Counted from the stretch's first letter, positions 21,037-34,097 are shown. The stretch: 64,000 nt of DNA from Fagopyrum homotropicum (GCA_033239125.1 BSWB01000002.1:9147001-9211000); one strand, 5' to 3'. Program-made: numbers and translations. The notes: generated from the letters alone by a model not told the origin.

Positions 21037-22654
21037 TGTACGGATTGATATAGTTAAGCAAGAATTCCAGAGTATCGAACACAGGGATTTGGGGGGAACA
21101 AATTCAATTATAGATTATCAAGCAAGTAAATGTATGAAGCTTTTCAAATTATTGGGAAAACAACAATCCTAAAGATCCAGGAATCCAGCTGTGGCAATCG
21201 ATTCAAGATATACTAAAGGTATAAGGACAAAGTTGAGGTATGCAAAGGTATACGAATGTAAGGTAATCGTACGGTGAAGTTCCAAAAACCTTATATGACC
21301 CACCTAAAAGACACTCTCTATAAAGGTTGTTGAGGCTTCAATATAGAAAAGATCTAAAGGTAATAATTAATGTCAAATACCCAAACTTATAATCCAAGGA
21401 TCAAGACTAACTAAACCGATTAAGGTTGTGACACTCAGAATCAAGGTAGAGGTTGTTGAGGCTTCACTACTACCTAGAAAAGGCAAGCCAAGACTAAGTT
21501 AAAGCAAATCTTTAACTTTGGATTAAAGTAAAAACAACTTCGTAAACTGACACAAAATTACGGGTAGTTCTTGAGTTCCACGGCCGTGGAAGCTCAAGAA
21601 CAGACCGTGGATTAGGTTCGTCGGCGATTCTCTCTAACTCTCAGGGTCCAATCTGTTTACGATCAATCTATCATCATCTAAGTCACAACTATCAACCCTT
21701 CACCTTAGAATTGCTAAAGGGTTTTAGCCAACAACAGTCATATTGATATCAAATTCAAGATTCAGAAGAATGAAAGATGAAAACTTTCGAAAACCTTTAA
21801 TAACCTTCAAACCAATCTCAAATCCACAAATCAAGAAAAATAACGTCAATAGATTCGGAATAACACAAACAATCGCAAATCTTAGATAAGAAGGAAGAAT
21901 GGGATGTCAATCCGTCTTCTAATCAAACCTAGAATTAAAGTATGAAATCTCCTTACGAACAATCTTCCAAATCTTCAACTCTTCGCAAGTCTCCGTTAAC
22001 GAAATAGCAATCTCTACACGTCCAACTTAAAACCCTAGGCACGTGCAATAAGCGTAGGCAAAGTCTAAGCGAAGGTGACGGAATCTCTCTTCTTCCGTCC
22101 TTTTATAGTGTAAGATAAAATGTGAGCCCGGCCCATTGCGTAGAAGATCGTGGCTTAAAATATTGCGTAAAAGATCGCCAAGATCACGGTCGTGGAAGGG
22201 TTCCACGCCCGTAATTTAGAGCGTGGAATTGGGTCACGGTTTGTCACAACCCTCCACGGCCGTGTAAGTTGCTGGAATGCACCACGCTTCTCTTGCCAAG
22301 GTTCCACGGCCGTGGACTAGAACGTGGAATCTAGTACGGCCGTATTTTAGAGCGTGGTTTAGATGTAGATCGTATTTTTCCTTAGCCTCGTGCTATTCTT
22401 CAAGTTAGCACCATCCTTAGCTCCTAGAGATGTCCTCAATCCTTGGACATGCTCAATCAAACTCCATTTTCTCTCAATCCGTTCGGATTTAGTTCTTAAT
22501 TGCCTACAATCAACACAAAGCTTATGTAGACCTCTATATCGACAAAATAGATAAACTAACAAACAAATGCTTCAATGCTTTATCAATGACTACCAATATA
22601 GATGAAATACACTTAGAAAACGTGCCTAAAATATCACAATATTTCATGCTAACA
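21037..22654 (-). mobile_element. B1 3' LTR, remaining segment
   Basis: Continues from tgtacggattgatatag to ATGCTAACA and pairs best with 45344-46969 (shared cctagaattaaagtatg and ctacacgtccaactt blocks absent from B2 LTRs). The minus-strand TATA is at 22099-22107, and palindromes lie at 21578-21589 and 22304-22315. Confidence 0.88.
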
Positions 22655-24014
22655 AATAACCCCATACTTGCCACTTGCTTGTCCCTAATCAAGGTCTTTC
22701 AAAAGCTTTAAAACACAAGTTAGGATGAAATATGTGTACCTTCTCAAAGCAAAACTTCTTTTGGATGAATGTGCCTTCTAATCAATAGATCATTCTCAAA
22801 TCTTGCTTCATTTGCTTATAAGACTTTAATACACTTAATCAAAGAGTAAAGAGTAAAGAAAGCTCATGAATCAATCAAACTTCCATGTAAACATCATAAC
22901 CTTTAAACATTATCAAAATCAATCATAAGAAACTTCAATTTAGATCACCAAGCCATATAACATTCTTTTGATCTTAAGGACTTTCAAACAAGGTCTAGAA
23001 TGTGGAAAGGGAAGGAAAACTTTAAGGAATGTGGTGCATGAATCCGGGAAAGTGGATAACTACTCTTTTCTTCTTCTCTTGCGGTTTCCGCAGCACTTTC
23101 AACTTAGAGTTTCGCTCTTTCTTTTCATTTTTCGACTTTACTTTTGGAGTTATGGATAGAGGTGCACAAAAACCGAAGCCTAGGAGATTGGCGTTTCTCA
23201 ATTTTTAGGAGATGCCACAAACCCTTAGCGCACATACCATAATCCGCTAGGAATATCGCTCAATCCGACTTTGGCAAGACACAAACACCCGGCTATGTGA
23301 ATGGTGCCGAGTTACTCATCATCATGATTGACTTCCCCAAACCTATAATTTCTTTCTATTCCTTTGAATGCAAAATATTGCTTTCATGGCCCTCCCACAT
23401 CAAACATGCCTTTTTCATTCACTCCTCCAAATTCCCGGATAGGTAAAGGAGGCCATAATTTCAATGAGGGGCTAAATGATCAAAGAAAGAAGAAAGAAAA
23501 TCGAATTGGCTTAATCATCTCAAAAAGAAGCATAAGAACTTATTATGTGATTTCAACCTTGATTTCTCAACATGATTTAAGTAACATTCATCACATTATG
23601 AAATTTGCAAAAGAAGGATCATCAACTCATTTAATTTCTTTTCAATTCACTATTCGTTTAAGCATGCTATTGTCATCAAAACTCAATTCACAAGTGGTGA
23701 TTATCATAGAAATCATCTCTATCCTTAGAAGCATAAAATTTTGAAAATTTTTCAATTTTTATGGTTTTTTCAAATTCTTTTTCATGCAATGCGATAATGA
23801 AACGTGTAACAATAGAATGAAACATGCAAGATAGTCTCAATAGAAGCATACAAAAGTGAGTAAGAGTTATTACAAACTATTAGTCACACCCCACCCCATA
23901 CTTGGAACAAACATTGTCCCTAATGTTCAAAGAAAAGAAAAAGAAGAAAAGAAAGAAAGAAAAAGAACTCACGAAATGGTGGTGGAGCGGCTAAACTGTC
24001 GATCATCAAAGGTG
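22655..24014 (-). other. B1 3' non-coding region
   Basis: Between the env-like gene and the 3' LTR; no gene on either strand. It has a counterpart at 34098-35468. On the minus strand the LTR is preceded by aagtatggggttatt (PPT-like). A second block, aagtatggggtggggtgtgac, lies at about 23884-23904 near the env-like stop and resembles an extra polypurine tract. A polypyrimidine run on the minus strand covers 23930-23970. Confidence 0.6.
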
Positions 24015-25587
24015 TCACTGCGGTGGAGGCGAAAATGGAGAGAAGCTGGGATCATAGTACCGCCCGAACTGCTGGCGGTATACATCTCTCATCATGTGGT
24101 CAAGGTCATCCATACGTGCATCCCTAGCATCAGCGCGGATCTCCAAAGCTCCAACCCTGCTGGAAAGGTCGGTATCCCACTCTAGCAACTGCTCATACCA
24201 GCGAGGCGGCTGGCTGTACCCCGCCGGTACATCTGAAGGTGCTGGTGCGGGTGGCGGCTGTGTAGACCATGGTGGAGGAGCTCCCATCCAATCCGGCTGA
24301 GTCGAATACCAAGCAGGAGGGTCAGCCATCCAAGTAGGCCTCTCGCTCACACTAGCGCGGCGAGAGGAAGAGCCAGATGCTCTTGCAGGGCGGGGAGAAT
24401 GCCTAGGCATGTCGGGAACTGCGTCCGGCATATCCGGGAATGTGCCAAAGTCCTGCTCAGCTCCTCCTCCTCCCTCATAATCATCTCTCATCTCCTCCTC
24501 CTCTACAACTGGTGGTGGTGGAACGTAGGGGGGTTATCAATCTGTTCGCATGCATGGCAGCGAACGTCGCCTTCCAGTTATAGCGTCCAGCCATAATGGA
24601 ATACTCAGGGAGCCACTCAATGCCTCTCCCGGTCCTACTCTCCCACGGTATAGCAGCATATGGTGGACCTCTATGGGTGGGGAAGATGAGGCCTCTAGTC
24701 ATAAGGGCCTGAAGTCCTAGGGGTACAGCAGCAATACGTGTGCAAGCAGAGAAATCTACCCCTAATGCCCTAGCAAGGTGGGTGACTATCCCACCATATC
24801 CAATGTTGCCAGCCCTCTTATTCTTTAGCTTGCTCATGGTAGCAGCTAAGAGGGTGGCGCAGTCAGCAGGTCTACCGTATAGCATACAGTAGAGAAGAAA
24901 GAGCTCGTCTGTCTTGATCTTCTGAGGTGTCTCCGTCCTAGGGAAGAGACACTCAGAAAGTACCCTATGAGCAATCTTCAAGGCTAAGTGATACATTAAC
25001 TTAGCCTTGGTATCAGCTGGCTGCCAGCGGTCCTCGCTGGCATAGATCATAGCGATCTCTTCCCAGAAATCCTTGGCGTACACGCCACTGGGGAAACGAC
25101 CATTGAAGGTCTCGTGGAACCCAAAGAAGGCTCCAAACTCCCGGATGGAGAAATCATAGTTTCTTTCCATCAGCCGGAAAGAAACTGTCCTGTCCACATG
25201 GCTATGCTCAAAGGAAACCACAAACTCCCTCGTGATCTCCTCATATGCATCTTCCCGAATAGCGGAGAAGATGACTAATCCGGCTCTATCTAAATGCCAA
25301 GTGATGTCCCCTATAATATGTAGAGGCTCTAACTCCTCCAACAGTAGGTATCTAGGTCCTATGACCGTCCTCTTATGGATCCTCTCTAAGGCGTCGAGAT
25401 GATCCTCGTGAATGGTAGGGATCCTAGGGCGAGGTGGTGAAGGTGATGATGGTGATGATGGAGGTGAAGGGGATGAAGGGGGTGGTGCTCTAGAAGAGGA
25501 AGAGGGGTTGCCCTTCCTTTTCTTGCTCTTATCTTTGTCCTTATTCTTGTCCTTATTCCTACCGGACACTCTCCTCACAAAATCCAT
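24015..25587 (-). pseudogene. B1 ATHILA ORF-1 / env-like gene
   Basis: Lies downstream of pol, where Athila elements carry a separate ORF of unknown function often called env-like. Start MDFVRRVSGRNK at 25587. A basic KDKDKSKKRKG stretch and a Ser/Pro-rich linker (residues about 20-60) are followed by the conserved ATHILA ORF-1 region (IGPRYLLLEEL, FRLMERNYDFSIREFGAFFGF, FWEEIAMIYASEDRWQP). A frameshift near 24530 moves the C-terminal Pro/Trp-rich tail (YSTQPDWMGAPPPW) and a final acidic, possibly coiled-coil segment into another frame ending at 24015. No signal peptide or convincing membrane segment is seen, so an envelope role is not supported by sequence. The B2 copy keeps one frame across the break. 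Confidence 0.8.
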
Positions 25588-26397
25588 ATTCTGGCAGAAA
25601 ACACGGTCATTTCTAAGTATTCCACGGCCGTGGAAGCTCCAGGAACCGTGGTTTTAGGCGTAATTTCGCAAACCTCAGCAGAATTTCACCAAATTCAACA
25701 GCAGCAGTCCTAGACTAATTCTCTTTCAATTCCAATCAGTTATTCCTAAAAATTCTAGCAAATGCAAGTCCGAATTGACAAAGATAGAGAAGAGCGAAAA
25801 AACCTAGGTTTTCGGATTTTTAAATCCGAATTCTGCTTTCCTCGGTGATTTGCCGCTTGAATTGTTGCTTGGATCTTGTTGGTGATCGGATTTGCTTCTG
25901 TTTTGGCCAAAGAATCATTAAAAACGATTAACGGATGAAGATTTGAGGTGAGGGGAAGCAAATCGGCGTTTAGGGCGTGGAATTGGGTTTGTGAGATGTG
26001 TTTTGTGAAGGAAAGTGGTTTATATAGTGGCCGTAAAAATTTTTAAAAATCATGGCCGTGGAAATGTACGGAACCGTGATTTTGGTGATTTTTCTCAGGC
26101 TTTTGGAAATTACGGTCACTGTAGCTGTCACGGCCGTGGTTTAGGCCGTGGAACTCTCTGTAATGCTCCAAAGTCCAAGTTTCGTCACTTTTCTTCAAAC
26201 TTTCTCTTCCCCTTTCCTTTTCCACTGTTCCTACATCCAAAAACACGAACATACCGGAAGGTATCGAAGGCAAAACAAAGCAAAAACGTCTAAACTAAGC
26301 TAATCTATGAATCAAAAGCAAAAACGTAAATGCAATACCTTGGGTTGCCTCCCAAGAAGCGCTTTGTTTAAGGTCCGTAGCTAGACCAAATTCGCAC
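25588..26397 (-). other. B1 spacer between pol and env-like gene
   Basis: No gene. Homologous to 37041-37857 in B2. It contains CCACGGCCGTGG at 25622-25633, just upstream of the env-like start, and half-sites near 26045 and 26130. A minus-strand TATA-like string (cactatataaacc) near 26020-26032 could be a promoter for the env-like gene; this is an inference. Confidence 0.5.
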
Positions 26398-29300
26398 TTA
26401 TTCGAGTGCAGTGGGTGCGAACTCTTCAGCTTGGAGTTCCGGTGTATACTTCTTGAGTCGTTGACCGTTCACCTTAAAGCTTCCGCCTGCTTCACCCCAT
26501 ACTTCAACTGCACCATGGGGGAAAATACGTTTGATTAGAAAAGGTCCGGTCCAACGAGATTTAAGCTTACCTGGAAAGAGACGAAGCCTTGAATTGAAGA
26601 GGAGAACTTGATCTCCTTCTTTGAAGTCCTTTGAAATGATATGCTTATCATGCCAACGCTTAGCTCTTTCTTTGTAAATCTTGGCGTTTTCATAGGCATT
26701 CAAGCGGAGTTCTTCAAGCTCATTTAGGTCCAAGAGACGCTTCTCTCCCGCTTCCTTCATACTGAAATTTAGCCACTTGATTGCCCAAAACGCCTTGTGC
26801 TCCAACTCTAACGGTAAGTGACAAGACTTCCCATACACAAGGTTGTATGGTGTGGTTCCGATGGGAGTCTTATACGCAGTCCGGTATGCCCACAATGCGT
26901 CATCTAGCTTCAAAGACCAATCCTTCCTAGTCCTTGAAACCGTCTTCTCTAGGATTCCTTTGATCTCCCGGTTTGAGATCTCAACTTGTCCACTAGTTTG
27001 TGGATGATAAGGGGTGGCGATCTTGTGAGTCACCCCATACTTAGCTAGAAGAGCTTCAAAATGCCGGGCAATGAAGTGAGAGCCTCCATCACTAATGATG
27101 GTCCGTGGTGTCCCAAATCGTGGGAAGATGGTCTTGTTGAAGAACTTGACCACTACCATGGCATCATTGGTGGGAGAGGCAATCGCTTCAACCCCATCTT
27201 GAAACGTAATCAACCGCTAAAAGTATGTATTGGTTACCACAAGATGATGGGAATGGTCCCATGAAGTCTACTCCCCAAACGTCAAAGATCTCCACCTTTT
27301 GGATGTTGTTGAGAGGCATCTCATTCCTCCTAGAGATATTTCCTGTTCTTTGACAAGCATCGCAGCAAGAAACAAAGGTTTGCACATCTTTAAATAGTGT
27401 AGGCCAAAAGAATCCGGATTGCAATACCTTAGCCTAGTCTTGTTCGAACTAGCGTGTCCTCCACATGGTAGTGAATGACAATGGCGGATGACACTTTGCA
27501 TCTCATCTTCCGGCACACATCGCCGAATAATACCATCCGGACCTCTCTTAAAGAGGAGAGGTTCATTCCAAAAGTACTCCCGAACATCCTTAAAGAAGTT
27601 CTTTCTTTGTGCGTAGGACAATCCGGGTGGTATTTCCTGACAAACCAAATAGTTAACAAAATCAGCAAACCATGGTTCGTTACCTTTGGAGATTACATCG
27701 ATGCACTCCTCTATAATGTGTAAATGCTCGTCCGGGAAGGAGTCATCTATAGATAGGTGGTCGTCCTCTAGATGTATTAGGCGACTCAAATGATCCGCAA
27801 CAGACTTTTCCGAACCCTTCTTGTCGCGGATCTCTAGATCGAATTCTTGTAGGAGAAGAATCCATCTAATTAGCCTTGACTTCGCATCCATCTTTGCAAG
27901 GAGGTACCGGATCGCAGCATGATTCATGTATACAATCACCTTTGCACCTTGAAGATAAGAGCGAAATTTGTCAATAGCGTGGGTTCGCCCTTCCTTTCTT
28001 TGTCCAAGAACAGCTCCTATAGCTACGTCACTTGCATCGCACATAACCTCAAAGGGAAGATTCCAATCCGGAGGTTGGATAATAGGGGCTGAAATTAGAG
28101 CTTCCCGAATCTTGTTAAACGCATCCAAGCATTCCTGCGAAAACTCAAACACTGCATCCTTCATCAATAGATTAGTTAGCGGCTTTGATATTTTAGAGAA
28201 ATCCTTTATGAAGCGCCTATAAAATCCAACATGTCCTAAAAAACTTCTTATCCCTTTCACCGAAGTTGGGGGAGGAAGTTTCTCTATAGTCTCTATCTTA
28301 GCTTTATCCACCTCAATCCCTCTACTAGAGATTAAGTGTCCTAATACAATGCCTTCCTTCACCATGAATTGACACTTCTCCCAATTAAGAACTAGGTTAG
28401 TGTCTTCACACCTTTGTAACACAAGAGCAAGGTTAGAAAGACAATTGTCAAAAGAGGAACCATAAACGGAGAAGTCATCCATAAAAACCTCCATGATTTC
28501 CTCTATGTATTCGGAGAAGATGGTCATCATGCACCTTTGAAAGGTGGTGGGGCGTTGCAAAGCCCGAACGGCATCCTCCTATAGGCAAACGTACCCCACG
28601 GGCACGTGAACGTGGTCTTCTCTTGATCATCCGGGTGTATCGGGATCTGAAAGAAACCACTATAACCGTCAAGATAGCAAAAATGCGAATGTTGTGCTAA
28701 CCTTTCAAGCATTTGGTCGATGAAGGGTAGTGGGAAGTGATCCTTCCTCGTCGCGTTGTTTAGCTTGCTGTAGTCTATGCACATCCACCATCCTGTTACG
28801 GTTCGGGTAGGAATGAGTTCGTTATTCTTGTTGGTGATGACCGTCATTCCTCCCTTCTTCGGAACCACTTGAACCGGGCTCACCCACTTGCTATCGGAGA
28901 TAGGGTAGATGATACCTGCATCAAGCAATTTAAGAATTTCCTTCTTGACAACCTCCTTCATGGTCGGATTCAACCGCCTTTGAGGTTGTCTTGAAGTCCT
29001 AAAGTCCTCTTCCATTAATATCTTGTGCATGCATAGGGAAGTTTTAATTCCAACTAAGTCCTCTATAGTATATCCTAAAGCTTTTCTATGTTTCCTAAGG
29101 ACAACCATGAGCTTACTATGTTCATCTATGCTTAAATCGGAACTAACAATAACCGGAAAGGTAGAATTAGGTCCAAGAAATGCGTACCTTAGATGAGTAG
29201 GAAGTGGCTTTAGTTCCATGACTATCGGAGTTTCCAATGGTTCTTGAGGAGTATCCGATGCTTCCTTAGAAGTGTCTAAGGGTGTAGAAGGTTGGGGAGA

Positions 29301-32225
29301 AGAATCAAAAGAAGTTGAGGAAGAGACACAATTACCTTCGGAATCACCCAAAATTACGGCCTCTATGCATCCTCCACGGCCGTGGTTTTGGGCGTGGAAA
29401 GAAAATACGGTTGCTCTGTTCTCTCCACGACCGTGTAACCCTCTGGAGTGAGCCACGCTTTTGTTGGTGAAATCCACGGCCGTGGAATATAGTGTATGGC
29501 CGTGGATTCGTACGTTCTCTACCTCGTCGTGGAGTTTCTCAAACTCCTCTTCACACACTTCTTCTTGTGCTTCTAAGGCTTCAATTGCCTCATTGCACTC
29601 CTCTTCTTCCCCTATATCCATTAGACTCATAGTAATAACCTTTTGCAAAGGATCTTTGAAGAGAATAGCACTTACCTCCTCTCTAGACAACCCTTCTTCA
29701 TCTTGGATATTGAATATATCCTCATCAAAGATTGGTTCTTTCACTAGAGTGGAAAGAACAAACTCTACCTTCTCTTCTCCTATGTCAAAGGCAAGTCTAG
29801 CATTCTTGCAATCGACTATGCAGCCGGACGTTGCAAGAAACGGTCTTCCAAGAATGATCGGGACCGGACTATCTACAGGAATGTCAAGCACAACAAAATC
29901 TATAGGAACATAGAATTTACCTAGCTTGATCGGGACGTCTTCAACAATACCGACGGGACGAGTTATGGATCGATCCGCCATGTACAACGTCATCTTCACC
30001 GGTTTAGGGTCGCCTAAACCGATCTTCCTACATAATGCAAGAGGTATGATGCTCACACTTGCTCCCAAGTCACATAATGCATCATATGTGACATCTCCCA
30101 CTCCTATGAGAATACAAAATGACCCCGGATCCTTTAGCTTTGGGGGCATCTTCTCTTTCATGGTCTTGATGAGATCTGAAGAATCCGAACTCATCTTAAC
30201 CTCACCGAAATCCTCTAGCTTTCTCTTGTTAGAGAGGATTTCCTTCAAGAACTTGCCATAAGCCGGCATACCTACAATAGCATCAATGAAAGGTATGTTA
30301 ATATGCAATTTGCTCACGAGTTCTATAAACTTACCGAATTGTTTATCTAGGTGCGCTCTCGCTCTAGATTGAGGGAATGGTAGGGGAGGTTTGTAAGCTG
30401 GAGGAGGAACGTAGACATCTTCCTTCTCCTTCCCCTTTTCTTTCTCTTTCTCAACGGGGACTTCTACAAACTTGGGCTGCGGGTCAGTAGTTGTGACTCC
30501 GCTCCTAGTTGTGATTGCCATCACCCTTCCCTTTGGGTTGTCCTCCGTTTTTCCTGGAAGTTTCCCTTGATTCCTAGGAACTTCCTCCGCATGGCTGAAC
30601 ATTTGGTTTTCTAAAACCTTTTGGGCTTTATCAACCTTAGAAATGTGATCATCAACCTTGATGATGCGAGTCTCCAACCCTTGAAGCTTCCCCAAAATCG
30701 TTTCCAACATGGGATCGGGCTTCTCCTTCCCCGAAGTGCTTCCACCATTAGATGTTTGCCCCTGGCTTTTCAAAGGAGTGGAAGAAGAGGAAGGTGGAGT
30801 TAGTGAATTTCCTGAATTGGAAGGATAAGAATTACCGGAATTTTGTTGATTGGAGCGCCAATTGTTGTTGTTTGAACCCCTATTGTTGTTCCAATTGTTG
30901 TTCCGGTTGTTGTTGTTCCAATTATTCTGGTTGTTGTTCCGGTTGTTGTTGTTGCGGTTTGTATTCTCACCACCGTTGTGGTTATTGTTGTTGCCTAAAT
31001 AACCCACATCTTTTCCTTGTTGCTTTGGAAAGTTGGTCTTGATGGCTTCTTTCAACTCTTTAATCTCGTTGTTGAGAGAAAAGATTTGAGATTGAGCTTC
31101 ATGTGTGAGCTTTGCTCCTTGCTCCACACAATTCCCCTCCACTTTCCGGTGAGAATACTTCTCTATAACTCGCGCTTGCTTCTCAATGAAGTCCCAAGCG
31201 TCATCTTCCCTCATGTCCATGAATGTACCACATGAGAGGGATTGGAGCTTGAATTGTGTCTCCACATCCAGCCCCTTATAATATATCTCCAATAGTGCAA
31301 GCTTGGATATGCCATGATGAGGGCAATCCAATAGCAAATCCTGAAATCTTTCCCAAGATTGAAACAAACTTTCGTTAGATCTCATAGAAAATGCATTAAT
31401 CTTACCTCTTAGCTCCGCCGTTTTGGATGACGGAAAGAACTTAGTGAGGAACTCCGCGGAAAGATCCTCCCATGTCTCAAGCTTTCCACTTGGAAGAGCT
31501 TGATACCAAGACAATGCTTTCCCCTTCAAGGAGAAGAAGAAAGGCTTGAGTTTGTAGTTGTTGGTAGTTGCGTTCTTAGGCTTCATTGTCTCCATCATAA
31601 TCTCAAAGTTTTGTAGATGTTGATGTGGAGATTCAGCGCTTGTTCCACCAAATTGGTTTTGGCGAACAATGGTAATAACTTGAGGGTTGAAGCTAAACCC
31701 TTGTGCATCGTCAGCATCAAAGTTCACACCTAAGCGGCGTGGTTGCTGCGTTGGATCCATCCTTTGGCCAAGAGTTCTTGGCTCCTCATCCACGCGTTCG
31801 ATCCTCGCATTCCTAGGTGGGACACGGCGATTTGCAGCTGGCCATTGATAGAATGGATTCACATTGATTGTGGGATCAATTTCCTCTAGCGGTGGCATGG
31901 AGGAGTCGCTATCCTCATTGGATGAGTTGGCTCTAACCGATCTTCCCGGTCTCCTCCTTTTCTTTTTCTCCTTAAGGTTGTTTATTTCCAGCCTCATTTG
32001 GAACATCATGTCCGTTAGATCATCAACCTTCATTTGATGACGATCCGTTTCTTCTCTTCGAGTCTTCTCACTCCATTGGAGTTGAGCTTCCTTCTCCGCT
32101 AACTCCGATTGGAGATCACGTTGTCTTTCTTCAGCCATTTTCTTTTCCTTACGCTTTCTCCTTAAAGTCCTCTCAAGCTCTTGATCAAGAGGTAAGAGGT
32201 CTTCGTTATTCCTAGACCTGCACAT
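26398..32225 (-). pseudogene. B1 gag-pol (Athila)
   Basis: Frame 32225-28527 (1232 codons) holds gag, protease and most of RT: a charged N-terminus (residues 1-110), retrotransposon gag core (KGKALSWYQALPSGKLETW, about 230-250), an Asn-rich stretch (about 425-475), aspartic protease with DLGASVSII (about 720), an HGRG-containing linker and RT. A frameshift near 28530 (NAPPPF vs NAPATF in B2) shifts the rest to 28560-27268, with catalytic FMDD and RNase H. RNase H lacks 28 residues present in B2 between RTH and AIDKF, including the TEKEF block. A further frameshift near 27440 breaks the integrase HHCC region, and the DDE core runs in 27213-26398 (SDGGSHF, GQVEISNRE). Non-functional but little eroded. 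Confidence 0.92.
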
Positions 32226-32303
32226 ACACTGGAAAAGATATCAAATAACAACGGAGAAGCTCCCAAGCTTGACAACCGATAACCGAATTCGGCCTAAACC
32301 AAA

Positions 32304-32321
32304 TCCCCGGCAACGGCGCCA
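32304..32321 (-). promoter_or_regulatory. B1 primer-binding site (tRNA-Asp)
   Basis: On the minus strand TGGCGCCGTTGCCGGGGA, separated from the 5' LTR by six bases. This matches the 3' end of plant tRNA-Asp, the usual primer of Athila elements. Confidence 0.92.
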
Positions 32322-32327
32322 AAAACT

Positions 32328-32395
32328 TGTTCGCCACTTAGCGTGCGTGCAAATAAGCTTTAATTATAAAACTAGAAATCAAGCAAGCGAACCCG
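32328..32395 (-). mobile_element. B1 5' LTR, first segment
   Basis: TGTTCGCCACTTAGCG...gcgaacccg, matching 19137-19204. Interrupted by B2 after acccg (32391-32395), and continues at 45344. Confidence 0.88.
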
Positions 32396-34097
32396 TGTTC
32401 GCTCCCGAGCGTGCGTGCAAATAAGCTTTAATTATAAAATTAGAAATCAAGCAAGCGAACCCGCAGTGTACGGATCGATATAGTTAAGCAAGAATTACAG
32501 AGTATTGAACACAGGGATTTGGGGGGAACAAATTCAATTATAGGTTATCAAGCAAGTAAATGTAAGAAGCTTTTCAAGTATTGGGAAAACAACAATCCTA
32601 AAGATCCAGATATCCAGCTGTGGCAATCGATTCAAGATATACTAAAGGTATAAGGACAGAGTTGAGGGTTGCAAAGGTATACTAATGTAAGGTAATCGTA
32701 CGGTGAAGTTCCAAACACCTTATATGACTCACCTAGAAGACATTCTCTATAAAGGTTGTTGAGGCTTCAATATAGAAAAGATCTAAAGGCAAGAATTAAC
32801 GTCAAATACCCAAACTTGTAATCCAAGGATCAAGACTAACTAAACCGATTAAGGTTTTGACACTCACAATCGAGGTAGAGGTTGTTGAGGCTTCACTACC
32901 ACCTAGAAAAGGCAAGCCAAGACTAAGTTAAAGCAAATCTTTAACTTTGGATTAAAGTAAAAGCAAATTCGTAAACTAACACAAAATTACGGGTAGTTCT
33001 TGAGTTCCATGGCCGTGGAAGCTCAAGAACAGACCGTGGATTAGGCTTGTCGGCGATTCTCTCTAACTCTCAGGGTCCAATCTGTTTACGATCGATCTAT
33101 CATCATCTAAGCCACAACTATCAACCCTTCACCTTAGAATTGTTAAAGGGTTTTAGCCAACAACAGTCATATTGATATCAAATTCGAGGTTTAAAAGAAT
33201 GAAAGATAGAAACTTCCGAAAACCTTCAATAACTTTCAACTCAATCTCAAATCCACAAATCAAGAACAATAACGTCAATAGATTCGAAATAGCACAAACA
33301 ATCACGAATCTTAGATAAGAAGGAAGAACGGGATGTCAATCCGTCTTCTAATTCAAACCTAAGCAAGAAGCTAAATCTTCTTACGAACAATCTTCCGAAT
33401 CTTCAATCTTCCGTTGATCCGGAAATCCCAATGGCAAAGCACAAATCTCTCAATCACAATCTCCGCCAAATGCGAAATTAGGGCAATTCCAAGCGTAAGC
33501 GAAGGTCTAAGCAGAGGTGACGGAATCTCCCTTTGTCCGTCCTTTTATAGTGTAAGATAAAATATCGGCCCGGCCCAATTGCGTATGAGATCGTGGCTTA
33601 AAGTGTGGCGAAAAAGATCGCCAAGATCACGGTCGTGGAACCCTTCCACGACCGTAATTTAGGGCGTAGAAAATGTCACGGTTTGACACAACTCTTCCAC
33701 GGCCGTAGAAGTTGCTGGAATGAACCACGCTTCCCTTGCCAAGGTTCCACGGCCCTGGACTTGAACGTGGAATGTAGTACGACCGTATTTTAGAGCGTGG
33801 TTTAGGGCTAGAACGTGATTCTTCCTTTCCTCGTGCTATTCTTCAAGTTAGCACATCCTTAGCTCCTAGGAATGTCCTCAATTCATGGACATGCTCAATC
33901 AAACTCCATTCTCGCTCAATCCGTTCGGAAATAGCTCTTAATTGCCTACAATCAATCATAAAGCTTGTGTAGATCTCTATATCGACATTATAGACAAACT
34001 AGCTCACAAATGTATCAATGCTAAATCAATGACCATCAATATGGATGAAATACACTTAGAAAATGTGCCTAAAATATCACAATATTTCATGCTAACA
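32396..34097 (-). mobile_element. B2 3' LTR
   Basis: 1702 bp, TGTTCGCTCCCGAGCG...ATGCTAACA, nearly identical to 43643-45343 (1701 bp). Minus-strand TATA at 33541-33549 (TATAAAAGG). The palindromes here have single changes (ccatggccgtgg at 33007, ccacggccctgg near 33748). Perfect 5-bp duplications acccg lie outside the element at 32391 and 45344. Confidence 0.95.

Noticed and set aside
19137..22654. Two tandem full LTRs of one element
   Set aside because: The tgtac duplications and the B1-specific first 76 bp show a solo LTR inserted into another LTR rather than a tandem pair.
29461..30261. 150- and 111-codon plus-strand frames (and 40908-41576)
   Set aside because: Shadows on the strand opposite to the gag-protease coding sequence of B1 and B2.
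30752..31042. Cys-rich plus-strand frame (also at 42109)
   Set aside because: Opposite-strand reading of the Asn-rich gag stretch; the aac/gtt repeats yield Cys codons by chance.
32328..32460. Simple tandem duplication of the LTR end
   Set aside because: The second copy starts a full B2 LTR and acccg is found again at 45344, so it is an insertion junction.
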